DNA from: Alphaproteobacteria bacterium
Lineage (GTDB): Bacteria > Pseudomonadota > Alphaproteobacteria > Rhodospirillales > Rhodospirillaceae
Assembly (NCBI GenBank): GCA_012103295.1
Contig: WLXB01000003.1
Span: forward strand, 27,380 to 91,379
Length of the DNA stretch: 64,000 nucleotides
Reading direction: 5' to 3'
Shown here: positions 37,699 through 45,894 of the stretch, piece by piece
How the letters are laid out: each line of letters begins with the position of its first letter
Numbering within the stretch: position 1 is the stretch's first letter
Notes under the pieces: generated by a model
The model's input: only the letters and a program-made list of their open reading frames with translations
The model's database searches: none
What the model was told of the DNA's origin: nothing
Made by a program: the position numbers and the translations under genes

Positions 37699-37749
37699 GG
37701 TCAACAGATAGACCTGAATTTGGTCGTCAAAATGCGAAGGGAGCAGAGC

Positions 37750-38511
37750 ATGACCGTTCGTCACGCATCTTTACTGACAGTCATTCTGGTGGGATTGGCC
37801 GGTGCGGCGCACGCCCAGCCAGCGGGTGTAGAACACCCGGCCTATTACGAGGGGGAGGACCGCAAGTATTACGTTGGTAATGCAACGTCGTTCTATCCTC
37901 CGGTCGAGATCGTCAGTACAGCCCCGCCCGAAGTGACGGCAGAGATCAAAACGCTCATCACGGACTTTGCCGCACGATGGACCGCCGAGACATGGACATC
38001 TATTCCGGAGTTCTTCGACCCGGATGACGAGACGCCTTACATCTTGCTCGGTCATCAGCCTGATTGGCTGATCGGATGGGATCAAATCAACGGCTATTTT
38101 TCAAAAGAACAAGCCATGCCGGTGAAAGACATTCCCGATGAAGCGCCGCCCGGTATGCGCCAGATCGAAGCAAGCCACTACGAGTACCGTTCAGAGTCCG
38201 ATCTCAATGCGATGCTCTATACGGCTGACCGTATTGCTGTGCGCAAGATCGATGATGATCTCGCGATGGCGATCTGGTACGTCGATTTTCAGTTCAAGCC
38301 CCGGTTCATGGCAGCGAAAGGAGAACACTTCAAATCCATTGCGATGTTTCGCAACACCGAAGATGGCTGGAAGTTCATTCATTACGGCGAGGCGCCTATG
38401 TCCGCCATCATGTACATGGAGCGTCTCTATCGCAGCCAGGTCAGCCAAGAATTTCTCGATCTGTTAGCGCAACAGGCTGGGCCGCCCACCGGCCGCCCAC
38501 CAGGCATGTAA
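37750..38511 (+). CDS. Secreted SnoaL/NTF2-like protein, first of a pair
   Basis: A 253-residue exported protein: signal peptide (hydrophobic residues 5-18, cleavage at AHA/Q) then a cone-shaped SnoaL/NTF2-like domain. The early LITDFAARWTAETWTSIPEFFDPDDETPY helix-turn, the WLIGWDQINGYFS segment and the GWKFIHYGEAPMSAIMYMERLYR tail are typical of this fold. The paralogue at 38539 shares the tail and the WLAG...LNEYF region. The ATG at 37750 is chosen for its GAAGGGAGC site. Ligand or reaction unknown; it is the likely LysR target. Confidence 0.78.
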   Translation: MTVRHASLLTVILVGLAGAAHAQPAGVEHPAYYEGEDRKYYVGNATSFYPPVEIVSTAPPEVTAEIKTLITDFAARWTAETWTSIPEFFDPDDETPYILLGHQPDWLIGWDQINGYFSKEQAMPVKDIPDEAPPGMRQIEASHYEYRSESDLNAMLYTADRIAVRKIDDDLAMAIWYVDFQFKPRFMAAKGEHFKSIAMFRNTEDGWKFIHYGEAPMSAIMYMERLYRSQVSQEFLDLLAQQAGPPTGRPPGM

Positions 38512-38538
38512 CGCAACACCGCACTCAGGAGAAATAGT

Positions 38539-39159
38539 ATGCGCACGATCAATCTCATCGCCGGTGTTCTTGTTGCCGCCCTGGCAACGTCAAGTGTATC
38601 GGCTCAATCCATCATTCACGAAGAAAGCACAGCCCCTGCAGAAATTGCCCACGATATTGAAAACATGGTTCATGAGTGGGCGTCCAAGTTCAACCGCGGG
38701 GATTGGAAAAAAATACAAGACACCTGGGACCCCGATGAACAAGACCCCTACTACCTTGGCGAAGAACGGGATCGTTGGTTGGCTGGAAAAGAGGGTTTGA
38801 ACGAATACTTCAACCCGCCAGGCCGTGTGCGGTTGTTGATGGAAAGTGTCAACATAACGCCCTATCGATTGCGGGTGCGCCAAGTCTCAGACAGCATTGT
38901 GATCGCGACCTGGGACAACAGTCTGGATCTCAAGGTTCGAACCCGACCTGCGATCAACGATGACTATCGGGTCAACGCGGTGTTTCGGAAAAAACCCGAA
39001 GGATGGATGTTTATTCATTACGCAGAACTGGCGTATGCGGCGATGACCTATATGGAACACCTCTACCGTAAGTCAGTTTCCCCAGGGTTTCCCGAGAACG
39101 GCATGCCCTATGACGGCAATTGGCAGCCAAGCGATGCGGATAAGGAATTCGTGCAGTAA
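38539..39159 (+). CDS. Secreted SnoaL/NTF2-like protein, second of a pair
   Basis: A 206-residue exported paralogue of the upstream protein. A signal peptide (about residues 4-20, ending VSA) is followed by the NTF2-like core MVHEWASKFNRGDWKKIQDTW, the WLAGKEGLNEYFN segment and the C-terminal WMFIHYAELAYAAMTYMEHLYR strand-helix. It lacks the Pro/Gly tail of its neighbour. It lies 27 bases after the first copy with CAGGAGAAATAG before the ATG. The pair may form a heterodimer, as NTF2-like proteins often dimerise; that is inference. Confidence 0.78.
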   Translation: MRTINLIAGVLVAALATSSVSAQSIIHEESTAPAEIAHDIENMVHEWASKFNRGDWKKIQDTWDPDEQDPYYLGEERDRWLAGKEGLNEYFNPPGRVRLLMESVNITPYRLRVRQVSDSIVIATWDNSLDLKVRTRPAINDDYRVNAVFRKKPEGWMFIHYAELAYAAMTYMEHLYRKSVSPGFPENGMPYDGNWQPSDADKEFVQ

Positions 39160-39221
39160 GGACTGGTCACTCGACTCTTTTGAGGTGGTCGGTAAGGGGT
39201 CGAACATGACAAAGTGCCCCC

Positions 39222-40016
39222 ATGTCTCGCGTCCGCGCCCCCTCCGTTGCCGTCGTCATCCCCGCCTATAATGCCGCGGCGACGCTAGACCGTACGTTGC
39301 AAAGTGCGGTCGACAGCGTTGCTGCCGCGCGAGACAAAATCCCAGAGTTGGTCCCTGAAATCGCTGTGGTCGACGATGTCTCAACCGACAACACCCGCGA
39401 GATCATCACCGCCTGGGCTGAAAAACACCCTGAGATCAAGCTGGTGACCTACGAAGAAAACCAAGGTCCGGGTTTCGCCCGCAATGAAGGCGTGCGCAAA
39501 ACCACCGGGTCGTACCTATTCTTTCTCGATTCCGACGATGTGTTCTATCCCAACCATGTTCATCTCTGTGTGCAGCACCTGCTAGAGAACGATGACCTGG
39601 GCTATGTCTTCACCAAGCTTCACGTTGATATGCCGATGCATGAGCAATGGCGCCGCTCGATTGATGAAAGCAACCCGATCAACTTCTGTGTCCGTCGCGT
39701 ATGGCACGACATGATTTTGGGCTTTGCCGAGGAACCGGACTTCAGCACCTACCGCACAGAAGACACGCTCTATCGCCTGTGTCTGCGGGATCTCGTCGCA
39801 CATGAGAAAATCGACGTGGAAACCTGCGAGCAGTTTGTCTCGCCAGGCAACGCCTTGGACCGTCAACGAGAGAAGTTGGGGATGACCATGGCCGAGTGGA
39901 ATGCCAAGGTCGCCGCCGGTGAAGGTGACGACGGCTTTGTCATGACCGATGATATGGAGCGGGTGGTCGAGGCTCGCCTTGCCCATGTGCGCAACTTATT
40001 GGGTGCAGACGCCTAA
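39222..40016 (+). CDS. Family 2 glycosyltransferase
   Basis: A 264-residue GT-A-fold glycosyltransferase of family 2. The nucleotide-sugar site opens with VAVVIPAYNAAATLDRTLQSA, the first acidic motif is VVDDVSTDNTREII, and the DxD-type metal motif is FFLDSDDVFYPN. No membrane helix is seen, so it is a soluble inverting transferase acting in the cytosol on a lipid or protein acceptor. It has no obvious partner genes nearby. The role in surface glycan building is inferred from the family. Confidence 0.87.
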   Translation: MSRVRAPSVAVVIPAYNAAATLDRTLQSAVDSVAAARDKIPELVPEIAVVDDVSTDNTREIITAWAEKHPEIKLVTYEENQGPGFARNEGVRKTTGSYLFFLDSDDVFYPNHVHLCVQHLLENDDLGYVFTKLHVDMPMHEQWRRSIDESNPINFCVRRVWHDMILGFAEEPDFSTYRTEDTLYRLCLRDLVAHEKIDVETCEQFVSPGNALDRQREKLGMTMAEWNAKVAAGEGDDGFVMTDDMERVVEARLAHVRNLLGADA

Positions 40017-40037
40017 CCCGCCCCACAATCGGGATTA

Positions 40038-40074
40038 TCACCCCTAGGGTGAATAGTTCTGGAAGTTACAGAAC
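40038..40074. repeat. Two adjacent short dyads upstream of the M48 operon
   Basis: TCACCC (40038-40043) and GGGTGA (40047-40052) around CTA, then GTTCTG (40056-40061) and CAGAAC (40069-40074) around seven bases. They sit in the gap ahead of the lipoprotein/M48 operon and lack T-runs. Operators are possible; unproven. Confidence 0.4.
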
Positions 40075-40137
40075 CACCGATATACCCTTCTTGATTGTTA
40101 TTCGGGCCTTACGGTCAGGGAATGTAAGGGGGGTGAG

Positions 40138-40833
40138 ATGATGCTTGTAAGGCCACGTATTGCAGCACTTGTTGTTCTCGTTGCGCTAAGCGCTTGTACG
40201 ACAACCCGTGTAGATGTTGCGGAAGACATCAATATAAATTGGACGACGGAGCAGAAGCGAGTGCTTCTGGTCGAGCCTGATGTTCAGTTGGGTGAACTCA
40301 CAGCCGGCGGCACTTTTGAGCCCCGCGCCGATTGGACCCAATCCGCACAGCGCTACATAACCAGGGAGGCATCCCGCATTATGCGTGGTGGTGCCATCGA
40401 CCTCGTGCAAATTGATAAACTTGAAGACCCTCGGGAATTCCAGCTAACGAAACTCCATGGTGCAGTTGGGCAAGCCGCTCTCGTTCATCTTTTTACGCCG
40501 GGTATGGCTTTGCCCAACAAGACCAAGGCGATGGATTGGACCTTAGGTCCCGGTACTAACATCATGCGTGATCGCTACGACGCAGACTACGCTTTGTTCA
40601 TGTACGTCCGTGATAGTTACACGACTGCAGGTCGAGCTTTTCTAATGGTCGGGGCTGCCATGTTCGGTGTCGGCGTGCAAGGTGGCACACAGGTCGGCTA
40701 TACCTCGCTCGTCGATCTCCGCACCGGTGATGTAATCTGGTTCAACCTGTTAACCAGCTCGGGCGGTGATTTGAGAACTGCTGAACCGGCCCGCGAGGTT
40801 GTTCAAAAGCTCCTGGAAGGTTTGCCGCTGTGA
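40138..40833 (+). CDS. Lipoprotein upstream of an M48 peptidase
   Basis: A 231-residue lipoprotein: signal peptide ending in LSAC (Cys20), then a mixed alpha/beta domain. It has a short hydrophobic, Gly-rich segment (LMVGAAMFGVGVQGG) about 160 residues in and a final strand DVIWFNLLTSSGG. I do not recognise the family, but small envelope lipoproteins of this look stand next to M48 peptidases. AAGGGGGGTGAG precedes the ATG. The stop overlaps the next gene (GTGA), so the three genes to 42590 are probably one operon. Confidence 0.68.
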   Translation: MMLVRPRIAALVVLVALSACTTTRVDVAEDININWTTEQKRVLLVEPDVQLGELTAGGTFEPRADWTQSAQRYITREASRIMRGGAIDLVQIDKLEDPREFQLTKLHGAVGQAALVHLFTPGMALPNKTKAMDWTLGPGTNIMRDRYDADYALFMYVRDSYTTAGRAFLMVGAAMFGVGVQGGTQVGYTSLVDLRTGDVIWFNLLTSSGGDLRTAEPAREVVQKLLEGLPL

Positions 40834-42002
40834 CACGGCTTGCCGTCACGTGTTGTGCCGTGCTGGCGCCGCTATTCTCTATAATTCTGGGCAATCCCGC
40901 AGTTGCCCAAATGCAAAATTCAATTCCCATCTTTCGACCTTCTCTGAATTCCGATGAAGGCGGTTTGTGGATGGCAGTTGAGGAGATCGAGAAAGATACA
41001 CAGCGGTCGCCGCTTTTGGTCGACGACGAAACTCTCAATGCCTATGTGACAGATTTAGTCTGCCGACTGGCAGGACGGAATTGTGCGTCCGTTCGGGTTT
41101 ATATTCTCGAAATTCCAGTGTTCAACGCCACCATGTATCCGAACGGTATGATGAACGTGTTCACTGGTTTACTGCTTCGGGCAGAGAATGAAGCTCAGCT
41201 GGCGTTTGTTTTGGGGCACGAAATTGGCCACTTTCTAGAACGGCACTCGATTCAAGGGTTTCGCAAGGCGCGTGACACAAATAGTTTTCTCGCCTTTCTC
41301 AGTTTGGGCGCTGCGGGGGCCGGTGTGAATTACGTCGCAGATGCCGCCAACATGATTGCGACCGGGGCTTTTTACGCTTTCAATCGCGACCAGGAACGGC
41401 AAGCTGACGTCCATGGATTCAATGCCATCGTTGCCCACGGTTATGACCCTATTCAGGGGGCTGAACTCTGGAAGGCTGTGATCGATGAACAGGAAGCCAA
41501 CCCTCGCCGCAGAGCGCCGTCGACCTTTGCTGCTACACATCCGTCGCCCGAAGAGCGTGTGCGTTCATTGACTCAGCGCGCGTATGAAATCAAAGCGCAA
41601 TCGAAAGAAACCACGGATGGTTTGGAGCGGTTCCGCGAAATCATCCAACCGTTGCGGTCGCAATGGTTGGAAACGGAGTTGAACCGCGGTGAGCCTGAAG
41701 AAAGCGTTGCCTTATTCAGTCGGCTTTTGAGCAACGAAACCGAGTCCGCAGAACTGCAGTACTACCTCGGCGAAGCGTACCGCAAGCGAGGCGAAGAGGG
41801 TGACCTGGATAAGGCGGTCGAGGCCTTTGAAAGTGCCGCAGGTAGTGATGGCGTACCCGCCCAGGTCCATCGAAGCCTTGGTTTGCTGGCTATGAAGAAC
41901 GGTAAGAAGGTTGCCGCCCGGGACAGCCTAATCCGCTACCTTGCTCTGCAACCTGAAGCCGATGATCACGAAATGATCCGATTCTATATCGACCAACTGT
42001 AA
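40830..42002 (+). CDS. M48-family metalloprotease with TPR-like C-terminus (BepA-like)
   Basis: A 390-residue exported zinc peptidase. A signal peptide (about residues 1-27) is followed by the M48 domain: zinc motif GHEIGHFLERHS (His130, Glu131, His134) and the third ligand Glu189 in DQERQADVHGF. The C-terminal half is helical, TPR-like and rich in ELQYYLGEAYRKRGEEGDLD-type repeats. The layout matches BepA/YfgC-type periplasmic quality-control proteases, which act in outer-membrane protein assembly and LPS biogenesis. The GTG start overlaps the upstream lipoprotein, and another lipoprotein follows. Confidence 0.85.
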   Translation: MTRLAVTCCAVLAPLFSIILGNPAVAQMQNSIPIFRPSLNSDEGGLWMAVEEIEKDTQRSPLLVDDETLNAYVTDLVCRLAGRNCASVRVYILEIPVFNATMYPNGMMNVFTGLLLRAENEAQLAFVLGHEIGHFLERHSIQGFRKARDTNSFLAFLSLGAAGAGVNYVADAANMIATGAFYAFNRDQERQADVHGFNAIVAHGYDPIQGAELWKAVIDEQEANPRRRAPSTFAATHPSPEERVRSLTQRAYEIKAQSKETTDGLERFREIIQPLRSQWLETELNRGEPEESVALFSRLLSNETESAELQYYLGEAYRKRGEEGDLDKAVEAFESAAGSDGVPAQVHRSLGLLAMKNGKKVAARDSLIRYLALQPEADDHEMIRFYIDQL

Positions 42003-42014
42003 TTGGAACATCCT

Positions 42015-42590
42015 ATGTGGAAGCGTTGTTTTACCGTTTTATGTGTCACGTTTGGCTTGTCTGGCTGTGCGGCTTACGTATTGGTTGAGCCGGATCAGCC
42101 AGCGGCTATAGGTGCTGAACTTGTTGTTGACCCCCAGGTCAGTTGGGCTCGGGTGGCCTATCCCACCACGAACGGTTCCCTCTGGACTATCGATGGCCTT
42201 GGTCTCAATCAGTTATATTTCTTTACCGAGGTTGAGGCTGGCAAGCCTATGGTGCGTATCCAAGGGCAGGCCAAGGATGCGATGCCGTTCTATGAGGAAT
42301 CCATGATTGCGACCGACGTCATGGAGTTGGTTGAGACTACGCTCACGCGGCTAGGTAATCAGCAGGTAGAGGCAACTAACTTAAGGCCTGCAAAATTTGG
42401 TCCGCGAAATGGTTTTCAGTTTGATCTCACGATGACCTCTCAGGGCGGGCTCATTGTCAAAGGGCTATGTATCGCTGCACAAAGAGACGACGAACTTGAT
42501 GCTCTGCTCTTCCTCGCCGCGGAAGAGTACTATTACGAGTTACATCGACCAGTTGTTGAGAAGGTCTTTGCGTCAATCAGGCCAGAGTAG
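42015..42590 (+). CDS. Lipoprotein downstream of the M48 peptidase
   Basis: A 191-residue lipoprotein: the signal peptide ends GLSGC, with the acylated Cys at about residue 17. The mature part is a small alpha/beta domain with YPTTNGSLWTIDGLGLNQLYFF and a C-terminal LAAEEYYYELHRPVVEKVF helix. I know no family. The ATG at 42015 (rather than the TTG at 42003) is preferred, with GGA six bases upstream. It is the third gene of the lipoprotein / M48 / lipoprotein operon, 12 bases after the peptidase, so a role near it is likely. Confidence 0.66.
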   Translation: MWKRCFTVLCVTFGLSGCAAYVLVEPDQPAAIGAELVVDPQVSWARVAYPTTNGSLWTIDGLGLNQLYFFTEVEAGKPMVRIQGQAKDAMPFYEESMIATDVMELVETTLTRLGNQQVEATNLRPAKFGPRNGFQFDLTMTSQGGLIVKGLCIAAQRDDELDALLFLAAEEYYYELHRPVVEKVFASIRPE

Positions 42591-42790
42591 CTTTCTTTGC
42601 TTTGTATTCCGCCAACTTGTCTCGCAGTCCCTTAGTCACCCGCGCTGCGATTGGGTCTTTGTTGATGCCATCCCAGTATCCACCCACATTTGGCCGGGAC
42701 TTGTTTGTATTTCAGTTAAGGCTTTTGAAAACAAAGGATAAATTTCCTGAAATGCGGTCGTGCATGGGCTCGTTCCTCGCAAAGTCGCCG
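42577..42790 (-). pseudogene. Decayed gene remnant (C-terminal end only)
   Basis: On the minus strand two frames read as protein and are joined by a frameshift near 42680. Upstream the frame reads TTAFQEIYPLFSKALTEIQ followed by SPGQMW. Then, after a shift, GYWDGINKDPIAARVTKGLR and DKLAEYKAKKATLA run to a stop at 42577-42579. The second part overlaps the end of the lipoprotein gene by 14 bases. No start or upstream domain survives. I do not recognise the family; the call rests on the coding-like pattern alone. Confidence 0.38.
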
Positions 42791-42819
42791 AAACACTTTT
42801 TTGGAAAGGGCCGTTTCGC

Positions 42820-44319
42820 TTAGTCGGCGAAAACTTCTGCCTCGTGCAGCATCAGCCGGTCGTTGACCGGTGCCCACGTTTTAACCCGTGGTCCCAAGCC
42901 ATCCAGGCCGAGAATTGGAAACAAGAGGATCGATGAGGCTTGGTCGCGATAGCGTTTGATGACTTGTCGTGTAAGCGCAATGCGTTTTGTTGTATCGACT
43001 GTGACTTTTGCTTCCTGATAAAGCGCCTCGGCGACCGGGTCGCAAAACCAAGGCGCACTCCACGTGCAGGAGTGCAGCCGGAACGGGCGTAAGCCGTCCA
43101 TCGTCGGGCCGGTCGCGAAGTCGACACTGAACATGTGGCCGTCCCAGCCTCCCTGGGTCATTTTCGAAACCACTTGGCTGTAGAGGATCGGCCTGACCTC
43201 AACCCGTACCTTGACCCGCGCCAAGTCGGCAGCCACCTGTTGCATCACCGCGTCGGTTGCGCTGTTGGCGCCTGTAACCACTTCAAAGATGACATCGAAG
43301 CCGTCCGCCATGCCTGCCTCGTCGAGCAAGGTGCGCGCTTTGTCTGGGTCGTAGGGGTAAGGTTCAAGGCTTGGGTCAAAGCCGATCGCGTTCGCCGGTG
43401 TTGGTTGACTGGCCGGCTCGACATAGCCGCCCATCAGTGCCTGCGTAATTGCAAGGGTGTTCACGGCGTAGTTCATCGCTTGACGCACGCGGACATCGGT
43501 AAAGGGTGTGCCGTCGATCTCTGTATTCATCGCTACCACTGAGATGCGCACCGGATTGCGCGGGTGAAGCCGCAAGCCTTGGGCCGTAAGTCTGGGTTCG
43601 TCATCTGGTCCAAGATTGATCGCAACATCAATCCGGCCTGATTCAAGCGCCTGGCGGCGGGTCGTTGCCTGGGTCAGGACTAGGGCTTCTACCCGGTCTA
43701 CTTTTGGTGCCCGCCATGACTCTGGATTAGCCCGTAACATCACGCGTTCGGCCAACCAGTCCTCAACGACATAGGAGCCCGAGCCGATCGGATCTGAAGC
43801 CAAACCCGCTGCACCTTTATTCGTCAGGTGTTGCGGCGGGACCAAATAGAAGAACGACATATAACGCGGCACCAAAGCGTGGGGAGCGGTCGTCGTGATT
43901 TCCACCGTGTGCGAGTCGAGCGCGCGCGCACTGGCAATGAAGTCAAACTCCCGGGGTAGGCTAAAGGGAATGAAATCATCGCGCTCGAACGCGTCGACCA
44001 TCGCAACAACGGTTTCTGCGTTGATCGCCTCACCATTGGAAAATGTGGTGTCTGGTCTAATGTCGAAGGTCCACGTCAGGTCGTCAACGCGGGCCCAGGA
44101 TATGGCAAGTTGCGGGACGACATCTCCCTGTTCGTTGACCTGGGTCAGGGTGTCGTAGATCGCCGGGTAAAACATGTGCGGCGTTGTGCCGGTGGTGAAG
44201 AAGGGATTCCCCTGAGCCGGGGGCATCGCGATCATTCCAACACGGAGCAGGCTTTCAGCGTGCGCCGCAGCGGGGGCCATCCAAAGAACGATGGCAAGAA
44301 GAACAGGCATGCGCTGCAT
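42820..44319 (-). CDS. Extracellular solute-binding protein, family 5 (peptide/nickel ABC type)
   Basis: A 499-residue periplasmic binding protein of the OppA/DppA class, exported by an N-terminal signal peptide (cleavage near AHA, about residue 21). The first lobe has MFYPAIYDTLTQVNEQGDVVP and ISWARVDDLTWTFDIRPDTTFSNGEAI, the family hallmarks, and the second lobe has RVRQAMNYAVNTLAITQALM and the YDPDKARTLLDEAG segment. It is paralogous to the next gene upstream. No permease or ATPase genes are near, so it must work with a transporter encoded elsewhere. The substrate is unknown, perhaps peptides or glutathione. Confidence 0.92.
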   Translation of the reverse strand: MQRMPVLLAIVLWMAPAAAHAESLLRVGMIAMPPAQGNPFFTTGTTPHMFYPAIYDTLTQVNEQGDVVPQLAISWARVDDLTWTFDIRPDTTFSNGEAINAETVVAMVDAFERDDFIPFSLPREFDFIASARALDSHTVEITTTAPHALVPRYMSFFYLVPPQHLTNKGAAGLASDPIGSGSYVVEDWLAERVMLRANPESWRAPKVDRVEALVLTQATTRRQALESGRIDVAINLGPDDEPRLTAQGLRLHPRNPVRISVVAMNTEIDGTPFTDVRVRQAMNYAVNTLAITQALMGGYVEPASQPTPANAIGFDPSLEPYPYDPDKARTLLDEAGMADGFDVIFEVVTGANSATDAVMQQVAADLARVKVRVEVRPILYSQVVSKMTQGGWDGHMFSVDFATGPTMDGLRPFRLHSCTWSAPWFCDPVAEALYQEAKVTVDTTKRIALTRQVIKRYRDQASSILLFPILGLDGLGPRVKTWAPVNDRLMLHEAEVFAD

Positions 44320-44321
44320 AG

Positions 44322-45827
44322 TTAGTTTTCCAGGGTGATGGCGTGGAAGGGAATGATTCCGCCTTCTTGGTTATACCCGCGGACACGTGGATTCACGCCA
44401 TCGAGACCCATGTTCTCAACCAACATCAATGAGGCGGCTTCATCGCGGTAATGACGCAGCACCTTGCGCACTGCCGCAATCCGCTCGTCAGGGTTCATCT
44501 TATGTTTTGCTTGCTCAATAAAAGGTTGGATCGTCTGGTCGCAGTACCAGGGATAAGACCATGCGCAGGAATGCAGACGGAACGGCCGCATGCTGGCGCC
44601 GGTCGGCAGGACTTCGTATTCAAAACCGAAAGCTTGCCCATCCCACTGGCCTTGCAGCACACCCCGAACGTATTGGCTAAAGGGTAACGGGCGCACTTCC
44701 ATCTCGACGCCAACTTGAGCTAGGTCCGCCGAGACCTGCTGATACATCGATGCCATATGCGTTCCGCTGGTTCCGAAACTGAATTCGAAGACAAAAGAAA
44801 AGCCATCCGGATAACCAGCTTCGGCCAACAGGGCGCGGGCCTTGCCTGGGTCATAGGGGTAGGGCTCTAGGGTTTCGTCACGCTCAGGGTTAATGCCTGG
44901 CGTCATCTGATCAACAATGCGGGCGCGCCCGTCCATGATCGCGACAGCAATCGCCTCTTTGTTGACGGCGTAATTTAGAGCGCGACGTACGCGAACATCT
45001 TTGAGGGGCGAGTCGATCAAGGTGTTGAAGGCGACAACCTCTGTCGCGGTTGCTGGGCGTTGGTAGGTCTCAAACCCTGCGGCCTCAATATTAAATACAT
45101 CGTCTGGTCCAATCTCAGAGGCGACGTCAACGCGGTCTGTCATTAACGCAGCAACCCGAGCAGATGTTTCTGGTAGATCTAGGATTTCAAGAGCATCAAC
45201 TTTTGGTGGTCGCCATGAGTCGGTTTGTGCTTTGAGCAACACGCGGGTTGCGCTCCACTCGGTCACGGCGAAGGGGCCGCTACCAACTGGATTGAAGGCA
45301 AACCCTTCCCGTCCGACTTCTTGCCAGTAAGCCGGTGCGACAATGGGAATCGTTGCCATCAGGCGCGAGAATTCGGGAATTGGAACGCTGGTGACAAAGC
45401 GCAGGGTTAAGTCATCGATGACCTCCATGCTCGCAATGTCTTTGACATCTCGCGCGAGTGACTCTCGCCGCCCCTCTTCGGTTTGTAGATAGCTGTAGCT
45501 CGCTATCACAGCGGTCGCGTCGAGCACTTCTCCGTTGGAGAAGGCGACGCCGTCGCGCAGTTTGACGATCCACGTCAGATCATCTGTGTTCTCCCACGAC
45601 ACAGCTATTCCCGGCTGTATTGCTAAGTTCGATCCGGGATAAGTTAGAGTGTCGAAAATCGCGCGGAGCGTATACCAAGACGTGCGGGCGCTTGAAAAAT
45701 AGGGGTTTCCGTTGCCATTGGGTAAAGATCCCAAACCAAGGCGGAGCGTTGTGTCTGCGGCCGCAGTATGCGACATGATTATGGCAGTGATGCCGCAGAA
45801 AAAAGACAATGTGGGTAAATGTTTCAT
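44322..45827 (-). CDS. Extracellular solute-binding protein, family 5 (second copy)
   Basis: A 501-residue periplasmic family 5 binding protein with signal peptide (cleavage near AAA/D, about residue 24). It shares the neighbour's architecture: LRAIFDTLTYPGSNLAIQPG, DLTWIVKLRDGVAFSNGEV, RRALNYAVNKEAIAVAIM and YPYDPGKARALLAEAGYPDGF. It lies two bases before the first copy, so the two are coupled. Having two such proteins but no ABC permease is unusual and suggests a shared or distant transporter. Its start is divergent from the outer-membrane protein gene. Confidence 0.92.
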   Translation of the reverse strand: MKHLPTLSFFCGITAIIMSHTAAADTTLRLGLGSLPNGNGNPYFSSARTSWYTLRAIFDTLTYPGSNLAIQPGIAVSWENTDDLTWIVKLRDGVAFSNGEVLDATAVIASYSYLQTEEGRRESLARDVKDIASMEVIDDLTLRFVTSVPIPEFSRLMATIPIVAPAYWQEVGREGFAFNPVGSGPFAVTEWSATRVLLKAQTDSWRPPKVDALEILDLPETSARVAALMTDRVDVASEIGPDDVFNIEAAGFETYQRPATATEVVAFNTLIDSPLKDVRVRRALNYAVNKEAIAVAIMDGRARIVDQMTPGINPERDETLEPYPYDPGKARALLAEAGYPDGFSFVFEFSFGTSGTHMASMYQQVSADLAQVGVEMEVRPLPFSQYVRGVLQGQWDGQAFGFEYEVLPTGASMRPFRLHSCAWSYPWYCDQTIQPFIEQAKHKMNPDERIAAVRKVLRHYRDEAASLMLVENMGLDGVNPRVRGYNQEGGIIPFHAITLEN

Positions 45828-45894
45828 AGCGTTGAGAGTACGGACGGTTTACATCCTCTGTCCAGGTGGACTTGAAATTGAGTAGACTTAAACC

